Assembly (NCBI GenBank): GCA_002297365.1
Contig: DBKT01000001.1
Coordinates: forward strand, 1 to 20,964
Direction: 5' to 3'
DNA: 20,964 bases
Origin: Caryophanales bacterium UBA743
Lineage (GTDB): Bacteria > Bacillota_I > Bacilli_A > RFN20 > CAG-826
Of the stretch, positions 9,101 to 13,470 are shown in pieces (within the stretch, counting starts at the first letter, position 1; every line of letters starts with the position of its first letter). The notes below the pieces were generated by a model, which saw only the letters and a program-made list of their open reading frames with translations, did not search any database and was not told where the DNA came from. Made by a program: the position numbers and the translations under genes.

Positions 9101-9204
9101 AAATAGCCGGTCGTGAAAGTGGCTACCAAAAGAGCACTAACACCGGTTAGCACCCATAAAATTATCGGTTTCTTGAATTTTTTGTTTTTTGTGGATTTTT
9201 TCAT
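6133..9204 (-). CDS. Glycoside hydrolase family 3, permuted domain order, anchored at both ends
   Basis: This is a 1023-residue membrane-tethered GH3 enzyme (beta-glucosidase/xylosidase-type). The start at 9204 has GGAGG 8 nt upstream; the ATG at 9255 has none. Order of parts: basic N terminus and membrane helix (about 13-35); GH3 C-type alpha/beta domain (about 86-408, GSVLLKNENSALPL, then ISRIGGEMYD with Glu224 as the likely acid/base, and YPFGYGLTYS at the end); fibronectin-III-like domain (about 413-528, VKNVGEKKAKDVVEVY); spacer; GH3 N-type TIM barrel (about 673-968, NTHRTPYGGRNFEYYSEDP, FIKHYALND, and GFAVSDY with Asp886 as nucleophile); second helix (about 976-998) and a basic tail. 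Ordinary GH3 enzymes have the barrel first; the reversed order is known in some Butyrivibrio and Ruminococcus enzymes. Basic residues flank both helices on their outer ends, placing the catalytic part outside the cell. Catalytic residues appear intact. It is the first gene of an operon with the repeat lipoprotein. Confidence 0.92.
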   Translation of the reverse strand: MKKSTKNKKFKKPIILWVLTGVSALLVATFTTGYLITGKYVDVINKAFGIDGWKTIEVGDPSKEDTKYFKSEYKDQDELYEADADIAERLTEEGSVLLKNENSALPLSSTSKVTLLGHSSNNFIVCGTGSAKIDATGAPTLYEALQKRGVKVNKTAWDFYEKNKNAYKSNPDKDSNSIRNSESGLDTYLVNEIPYEKLESDGVTSSFSEYNDAAIVVISRIGGEMYDIPNNVKHQGDPDETVNGSGNSLELTKNEIELIDKAKENFGKVIVLLNSANPLECDFLTSGSSKVDACLWVGYTGKMGLEGVADLLVGNVSPSGRLVDTYCNDNTASPAMENMYSAEWSNSSEWGKDMVSNGLDGNKYFNAYQEGIYVGYRYYETRYEDYVYARNGVGDYDYKEVVAYPFGYGLTYSKFEYNGLKFVENKTQDTVEVTLTVKNVGEKKAKDVVEVYFQSPYTDFDIANGIEKSAVELCGFAKTKELSPNESEEVKISVPREEFASYDSKVNQTYLLEKGDYYLTIGKNSHDALNNIIAKKGNGDSSRIVSFGGDNAGGDASNVYHFTLSADDAQTYSIGKNGEKITNRFDEASLSYYGQEDMKYLTRNNWEGSWPTAVSLSLNQKMHDEMTGIKQYVPTESTKELPTMNAKNNKKLIDLMGKSYSDADWELLLDQLSYKDMCELVGLGYHGTKVITSVNKPAAKDENGPQGFSGNLTDIFGISKTMMAYTDENIMGATWNTSFMEEVGKHIGEDGLALGYSGLYGPAMNTHRTPYGGRNFEYYSEDPFLSGKIAASEVKGIQSKGVYVFIKHYALNDQETNCRTISVFANEQSIREIYLKPFEHAIKDGGAHNVMTAFARVGVVWSSAHKGLMTDVLRGEWGMDGFAVSDYTTTGAATTSHPRTTYDPYFAVNAGTDTFDSSSEDSQYTYLYRLNPAKDPELVWNMREACHRILYVVGNSSAMNGLGKGTIVIPEMGWWQMSLIDGIIYSSIALTALLAFSVYRQTRYLLEKRKLKNGEKISSKEEK

Positions 9205-9226
9205 TTCCAAATCCTCCAAGGGAATT

Positions 9227-9255
9227 ATTTTGAGCCAAAAATGTAAGCGGTTCAA
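9227..9255 (-). promoter_or_regulatory. Weak candidate promoter of the GH3 operon
   Basis: On the minus strand TTGAAC (9250-9255) and CAAAAT (9227-9232) are separated by 17 nt and match four of six consensus bases each. The -35 element lies within the operator-like sequence at 9242-9255. It is a guess from spacing and position only. Confidence 0.3.
9242..9255. promoter_or_regulatory. LacI/CcpA-type operator-like site near the GH3 start
   Basis: TGTAAGCGGTTCAA, preceded by A, matches the catabolite-responsive element consensus WTGNAANCGNWNNCW at all fixed positions but one. It lies 38-51 nt upstream of the GH3 ATG and overlaps the candidate -35. It is also part of an inverted repeat, GCGGTTC-N9-GAACCGC (9247-9269). 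LacI-family control of a glycosidase would be ordinary, but binding is not shown. Confidence 0.4.
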
Positions 9256-9269
9256 GGAACGAGAACCGC
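9247..9269. repeat. Inverted repeat GCGGTTC-N9-GAACCGC
   Basis: Perfect 7-bp arms with a 9-nt centre lie in the intergenic space between the GH3 operon and the plus-strand lipoprotein gene. There is no T-run on either side, so it is not a terminator. It may be a second half-site arrangement for a regulator, or a hairpin in the GH3 leader RNA. Confidence 0.45.
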
Positions 9270-9332
9270 ATTTTTTGTTCTAAAAACATGAAGTTAAAAG
9301 TTGCAATGTTTCACTTAAAGTTTTGCAATATT

Positions 9333-9360
9333 TTGATTGTTGTGAAAACGCTTTTATATT
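9333..9360 (+). promoter_or_regulatory. Candidate promoter of the plus-strand lipoprotein
   Basis: TTGATT (9333-9338) and TATATT (9355-9360) are separated by 16 nt, about 85 nt before the ATG at 9444. The flanking DNA is AT-rich. The operator-like dyad at 9343-9356 fills the spacer, as expected for a repressed promoter. Confidence 0.45.
9343..9356. promoter_or_regulatory. LacI/CcpA-type operator-like site inside the plus-strand promoter
   Basis: TGAAAACGCTTTTA has the LacI-family pattern (TGAAA-x-CG-x-TTT) around a central CG. It misses the full cre consensus at two positions. It sits between the candidate -35 and -10 of the plus-strand gene and about 100 bp from the similar site at 9242-9255. 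Confidence 0.4.
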
Positions 9361-9443
9361 GCATTTCAATCTTTTTAAATAGGCAAAAAACATTATTGCA
9401 ATTATTTTCTAATCTTCTTAGAATTTTAAAAAAGGGGATTAAA

Positions 9444-10382
9444 ATGAAAAAAGCAAAATTATTACTCATCTCAAGCATTCCAGCTTTCTTATTCTCTTGT
9501 TCAAAAGACGGAAAGAAAACTTTTCCGACTGGGGAGAAAATCGAAGAGAAGGACGCCGTGGCCGTTTTAAACAAAGCCGGTGACGCCTTAAAAGACGAAG
9601 ATGCGATTGGCTTCGAGCTAGACGCTTCTTTGACAGCTTCAACTAAAGTAGAAACTTCTTATAATGGTCAAAAATATACGACAACGAGCGACTATTCCGC
9701 TGAATTGAACGCCAAGGCCGCCCTGAAAGGCCTTCAAGAAGAAAAGGCGAAAGACCTAAGCGCCTCGTTGATCATTACAGGAAAAGCAAGCGGGAAAGCC
9801 AACGCTTCAGGGCTCTCTTCTGAAATGGTTGCCGATGGTTCTCTCGATACGAAAGCCTATATCCAAGAAAATTATGCCTATTTGGATCTCAGCAATAATT
9901 ATTTTTATGACTTATGGATTGCTGGCACCTCTGGCGCTTCCCAAACCAAATCAAAGAAAATCAAAACGCCTTTATTCTCCGAAGGGGATTCCAATCCTGT
10001 GAAAGGCATCTTTGAGGAAGCCGATTGGAATGAGGCGGTAGAAGATATCAAGGAATCCTCCAAAGAATTTGAAGCCTTGAAAACAAGCGATGGTAATTAC
10101 GCTTACGTCTTTACGATCGACCCAACGAAAGTCGATGCCTCCATGGAAGGCGAAATGAAAGCCTCCCTCACTTTTGACGAGAATGGCTTCAAATACATTT
10201 ATACGGAATTCGATTTGACGGAAGTAATGCAAACAAGCACTACGGATGGATCCTATTCCTCTTCTGTGTCATACGCTTACAAGGGCAATATAAGCCTCTC
10301 TTTCCTTTTTGGAAAGGAAGTAACGGTTGAAAACGTCGAAGACGTCTCTTCTTTCACCACGCAAGAAGCCGTTGGCTTCTAA
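9444..10382 (+). CDS. Lipoprotein of unknown function, divergent from the GH3 operon
   Basis: This is a 312-residue predicted lipoprotein. The start at 9444 is preferred to an in-frame ATG at 9288 because of the AAGGGG ribosome binding site just upstream and the signal peptide beginning MKKAKLLLIS and ending LFSC (Cys19). The mature protein starts with a charged tether, then alternates short beta-like strands (TASTKVETSY, AYIQENYAYLDLSNNYFYD, YAYVFTIDP, MKASLTFDENGFKYIYTEFDLT). This resembles the general layout of extracytoplasmic beta-sheet lipoproteins that bind lipid or polymer, but I cannot assign a family. No enzyme motif is visible. It is the only confident plus-strand gene, with its own terminator, and it shares a divergent control region with the GH3 operon, suggesting linked regulation. 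It may sense or bind the same substrate, but this is speculative. Confidence 0.85.
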   Translation: MKKAKLLLISSIPAFLFSCSKDGKKTFPTGEKIEEKDAVAVLNKAGDALKDEDAIGFELDASLTASTKVETSYNGQKYTTTSDYSAELNAKAALKGLQEEKAKDLSASLIITGKASGKANASGLSSEMVADGSLDTKAYIQENYAYLDLSNNYFYDLWIAGTSGASQTKSKKIKTPLFSEGDSNPVKGIFEEADWNEAVEDIKESSKEFEALKTSDGNYAYVFTIDPTKVDASMEGEMKASLTFDENGFKYIYTEFDLTEVMQTSTTDGSYSSSVSYAYKGNISLSFLFGKEVTVENVEDVSSFTTQEAVGF

Positions 10383-10399
10383 AGCCTAAGATAAGAAAA

Positions 10400-10425
10400 G
10401 GAGCGAGTTTCATCGCTCCTTTTTT
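10400..10425 (+). terminator. Terminator, probably bidirectional
   Basis: The stem is GGAGCGA/TCGCTCC with loop GTTTCA, followed by six T on the plus strand, 18 nt after the TAA of the plus-strand lipoprotein. On the minus strand the same stem is followed by TTTTCTTAT. It could therefore also end transcripts coming from metQ about 150 nt upstream, for which no nearer terminator is visible. Confidence 0.88.
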
Positions 10426-10573
10426 CGTTTTTAGAACAAGGATTAGCAAATGCCTCTCATCCTCAAAAACGTTTATCTCAAAGCAAGCAAGACGAATAGA
10501 AAGAAAACCCCTTTTCGATTGATGATCGGCATCTGCTGATATGTGGTTTGCCCTGATTGTTAGAAAGAAAAAG

Positions 10574-11410
10574 CTAAGCTTTCCTTAAATCTTTTTGAGC
10601 CACGGTAATGACCCCTTGATAATGTTCATCGATAAACTTTGCCACGCTTGCGTCTAAGGAGGCATCCGCAAGAACATCGATTTTCTTTTTGTATGTTTCG
10701 TCGTTTTGGTATTTATTCACATTGGCGGCAATGACATTGGCCCTTAAATCTTTCACTTCCTCTCCTTCGCTAGGAAGAGTGCTCGAAGCGCTAAGCTTTC
10801 CAGTTAGGGCGGTGTTGGTAGGCAAAACGGCATAATCGTAATCTTGCAAAGAAGAGATGAGCAAGCTCTCTGAAATCGGCTTGATATTCTCTGGCAGATT
10901 GATGGGGTTGCCTTTGCTATCTAGCGTATAGGAATCAATCACCCCACTTTCTTTAAGAAGATCCAAGGCCCTTATCTCATTGGAGACGTCGTTGCATATT
11001 TCATAGGTGGACTCTTTCTTGCTTTTTTCGAACTCCGAGGCGTCTTTCTTCCCGGGATAGATTCTAAGTGGCTCGAAATGGAGGCTCACCACCGGGAAAA
11101 CCTTTTTATAGGAATAATTCGGGTCATATTGGTTGTTTCCGGAGTCAAATTGTTCCAAATAAGGACGGTGCTGGAAATAATTCGCATCATAATCTCCGTT
11201 TAACACTCCATCGTTTTGAAGCGTCCAATCGAGAACCTTAATCTCCAGTTCATATCCTTTATCCTCCAAAAGAGGCTTGATGGCATTCTCCAATATCTCC
11301 GCATGCGGAATCTCGCTTGCGGCAACCGAGATGAGGTTATCCTTTTCTTCCGTGCAGCTTGGAAGAGGAAGGAAAGCCAAAGCAAGCAATAAAACAAAAC
11401 ATTTTTTCAT
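10574..11410 (-). CDS. metQ: Methionine ABC transporter substrate-binding lipoprotein
   Basis: This 278-residue protein is of the NlpA/MetQ family, which captures methionine outside the membrane and delivers it to MetNI. The start has AAAGGAG 9 nt upstream. The signal peptide ends at PLPSC (Cys19). The family core is visible: VAASEIPHAEILE (about 29-41), DWTLQNDGVLNGDYDANYFQ (about 61-80) and HRPYL. Length is normal for the family. It is the last gene of metN-metI-metQ, 17 nt after the metI stop, and falls under the upstream T-box. The substrate is inferred from the family and from the Met specifier of the T-box. It ends with TAG. Confidence 0.95.
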   Translation of the reverse strand: MKKCFVLLLALAFLPLPSCTEEKDNLISVAASEIPHAEILENAIKPLLEDKGYELEIKVLDWTLQNDGVLNGDYDANYFQHRPYLEQFDSGNNQYDPNYSYKKVFPVVSLHFEPLRIYPGKKDASEFEKSKKESTYEICNDVSNEIRALDLLKESGVIDSYTLDSKGNPINLPENIKPISESLLISSLQDYDYAVLPTNTALTGKLSASSTLPSEGEEVKDLRANVIAANVNKYQNDETYKKKIDVLADASLDASVAKFIDEHYQGVITVAQKDLRKA

Positions 11411-11427
11411 AATTCAATTCTCCTTTA

Positions 11428-12096
11428 TCATTTCAATGTTTTTCTTTTATCCAATTTCTTGGCCAATAGAAGGCCAAATTCCTGAATGACCTCTACGAAA
11501 ACGACGACAAGAACGATCATGAGCCAAAACACATAGCTAGAGAGGAAATCGGTCGTGTTCTTGCTGTAATAGGACCATATTTCGCTTATGATCCCTCCCG
11601 CTCCGATGTTATAGGCAAAAGAGGTATAGCCCAAAACATTCACGAGGGTGATGGCCACGCCAAGCAGCAAAGAGCTCCTCGCTTCCGGAAGAAGGACGTT
11701 TTTCACTATCTGCATATCGGAAGCGCCTAAGGATTTAGCCGCTTCCATAACGCCGCAATCGACGCTTTGCAAAGATTGTTCCACGTTTCTTGCGACATAA
11801 GCGAAGCTTGAGAAGAACAAAGGGATAATCATCGTATACCACACACCCGTCCCTCTTCCCAAAAGGAAACGGTTCAAAGGCAAGAGAATAACGGTGAGAA
11901 TCAAGCAAGGAACGCTCCGCAAAAAGTTGATTATAATCCCAAGCACGAGGTTCAATGGCTTATTCGGGTTTAGGCCTTTTTTGCTGGTGATATGAAGCAA
12001 AACCCCAAGTGGCAAACCAACCATATAGGCAAGAATGGTTGAGAGGAAGGTCATAAGCAAGGTTTCCATGCTTATTTTCCAAAAATCAATTTGCAT
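11428..12096 (-). CDS. metI: Methionine ABC transporter permease
   Basis: This 222-residue inner-membrane permease has about five hydrophobic helices (roughly 11-35, 51-73, 85-101, 143-165, 190-210). The EAA loop that docks on the ATPase is intact (EAAKSLGASDMQIVKNVLLP, about 118-137). The start at 12096 is chosen because GAGGAGG lies 6 nt upstream; the ATG at 12117 lies before that site. The start overlaps the metN end by 11 nt and its ribosome binding site is inside metN, indicating translational coupling. The stop is TGA followed at once by TAA. Confidence 0.95.
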   Translation of the reverse strand: MQIDFWKISMETLLMTFLSTILAYMVGLPLGVLLHITSKKGLNPNKPLNLVLGIIINFLRSVPCLILTVILLPLNRFLLGRGTGVWYTMIIPLFFSSFAYVARNVEQSLQSVDCGVMEAAKSLGASDMQIVKNVLLPEARSSLLLGVAITLVNVLGYTSFAYNIGAGGIISEIWSYYSKNTTDFLSSYVFWLMIVLVVVFVEVIQEFGLLLAKKLDKRKTLK

Positions 12097-13072
12097 CGCT
12101 GACCTCCTCGAATCCAATCTTTTTTATGTTCAGGTATCTTTTCAGCTTTTCCAGGTCTTTTTCTTCTTTAGGGGCACGAAGAATCGTCTGCCCATAGATT
12201 TTTCCATCCACCGTCTTCGTAGAAGCGTATTCAATAGAGACAAGCATCTTGCAATCGAGGGCGATGGAGGAAATAATCGGCTCGTCCGCATTCCCATCAA
12301 AAACGATGCGAAGGAACCGATTCTTTTGGAAGGAGGAATGCACCTCATTGGAATAGATGAGTTTCTTGGCGATTTCGGTCTTCGGATTCAAGAAAACTTC
12401 GGAAACGGTTCCCTGTTCCACGATTTTAGAATGGTCAAGAATCGCGACTTTGTTGCATATTTGCTCAATCACGTTCATCTGATGGGAAATCATGATGATG
12501 CTAAGGCCATATTTCTTGTTAAGGCTTTCTAGTAAAGACAAAACGGAAGAGGTCGTCTCGGGATCGAGGGCGCTTGTCCCTTCATCGGAAAGAAGGATGG
12601 AGGGTTTTAAGGCTAAAGACCTGGCGATGGAAACTCTTTGGCATTGGCCACCTGACAATTGAGAGGGATATTTGTCTTTCTCCTCTTCCAAACCTACCTT
12701 TTTTAAAGCGTCGATGGCTATTTCATATCTATCTTTCCGTTTGACGTGATGGAAGATAAGACCGAGTTCCACATTTTCCAGAACCGTTCTTTGCTCAAGA
12801 AGGTTGAAGGACTGGAATATCATTCCGATCTCCTTTCTTTTTTCGCGTTCAATCTTATGCTTGGGATCGCAAAGCAGTTTCCCTCCAAAATAAATCTCTC
12901 CCTCTGAGAAGTCCTCTAAAGAATTGACGCAGCGGACAAGCGTTGATTTTCCTGCTCCTGATAAGCCTAAGATTCCATATATGTCTCCTTTTTCCACATT
13001 CAAGGAAACATCATCGAGAATCGCTTTTTCTCCGAATTTCTTTGAAAGGTGCCTGATTTCAAGCAAAGACAT
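12086..13072 (-). CDS. metN: Methionine ABC transporter ATP-binding protein
   Basis: This 328-residue cytoplasmic ATPase drives methionine import. Walker A is GLSGAGKST (36-44), the Q-loop is FQSFN (86-90), the signature is LSGGQ (139-143), Walker B is ILLSDE (159-164), the D-loop is SALD and the switch His is in MISHQ (about 197). The usual DEAT is DEGT here, a mild variation. Residues about 248-323 form the regulatory NIL domain that binds methionine and inhibits transport in this family. AAAGGAG lies 8 nt before the ATG. It is the first gene of metNIQ and follows the T-box terminator by about 20 nt. Its TGA stop lies inside metI, which shows that TGA is a true stop in this genome. Confidence 0.96.
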   Translation of the reverse strand: MSLLEIRHLSKKFGEKAILDDVSLNVEKGDIYGILGLSGAGKSTLVRCVNSLEDFSEGEIYFGGKLLCDPKHKIEREKRKEIGMIFQSFNLLEQRTVLENVELGLIFHHVKRKDRYEIAIDALKKVGLEEEKDKYPSQLSGGQCQRVSIARSLALKPSILLSDEGTSALDPETTSSVLSLLESLNKKYGLSIIMISHQMNVIEQICNKVAILDHSKIVEQGTVSEVFLNPKTEIAKKLIYSNEVHSSFQKNRFLRIVFDGNADEPIISSIALDCKMLVSIEYASTKTVDGKIYGQTILRAPKEEKDLEKLKRYLNIKKIGFEEVSDAN

Positions 13073-13093
13073 CTTTTTTCTCCTTTCTGGACG

Positions 13094-13129
13094 AAAAAAC
13101 CGTCCTTAGAATATATTTCCTAAGGACGG
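13094..13129 (-). terminator. T-box-controlled attenuator terminator
   Basis: A perfect 10-bp stem CCGTCCTTAG/CTAAGGACGG with a 10-nt AT-rich loop is followed by six T on the minus strand. It is the OFF state of the T-box. The upstream T-box motif can pair with its 5' half to form the antiterminator. Confidence 0.93.
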
Positions 13130-13350
13130 GATGAAATTGCCCGTGGTACCACCTTATTTCATGAGACAATCACTTGCCTCACCTTAGAGAGTTCTAACAA
13201 ACCCTTCAGCAATTACGGGCTTACCCGGAGAAGGTTACTAAGAGTTCGCCTTTCAGCTCAGAGGCCATGTTCATTCACCTTCCTCTGCTCATTTCCACCA
13301 GCTAGAGCTCTCTGATAGATTAGGGTGAATTACTCTTCCTCTTCCACGCT
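13094..13350 (-). ncRNA. T-box riboswitch, methionine-specific, upstream of metNIQ
   Basis: This leader RNA senses uncharged tRNA and lets transcription read through into metNIQ. On the minus strand, Stem I has AGAGG/CCTCT closing a specifier loop. The loop-E pair AGTA and GAA flanks it, and ATTCACC/GGTGAAT continues the stem. The specifier codon ATG is at 13266-13268, matching methionine. The T-box motif GGTGGTACCACGGG is at 13140-13153, and the terminator CCGTCCTTAG/CTAAGGACGG with six T is at 13094-13129. All key parts are present and the specificity agrees with the transporter downstream. Neighbouring registers (AAC, TGG) are possible but are not supported by the context. Confidence 0.95.
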
Positions 13351-13358
13351 TTTCGACA

Positions 13359-13389
13359 ATTACATTATTTCAGTTGAGGAAAAATTCAA
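13359..13389 (-). promoter_or_regulatory. Candidate promoter of the T-box-metNIQ transcript
   Basis: On the minus strand TTGAAT (13384-13389) and TGTAAT (13359-13364, five of six consensus bases) are separated by 19 nt, just upstream of Stem I. The spacing is slightly long, so the -35 assignment is uncertain. Confidence 0.4.
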
Positions 13390-13447
13390 GAAATATTTTT
13401 TCTTTTCTTTCCGAAATGGAAGCCTTCGGATAGGAAAGAATGGGGAA

Positions 13448-13464
13448 ACCGCTTTCCAAGCGGT
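13448..13464 (-). terminator. Weak hairpin after the lamin-tail lipoprotein gene
   Basis: The stem ACCGCTT/AAGCGGT with loop GGA begins 7 nt after the TAG stop. On the minus strand it is followed by TTTCCCCATTCTTTCC rather than a clean T-run, so termination may be partial. Confidence 0.45.
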
Positions 13465-13470
13465 CGCATT

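Noticed and set aside
9288..9443. Upstream start for the plus-strand lipoprotein
   Set aside because: It would bury the signal peptide inside the protein and cover the candidate promoter; AAGGGG precedes the ATG at 9444.
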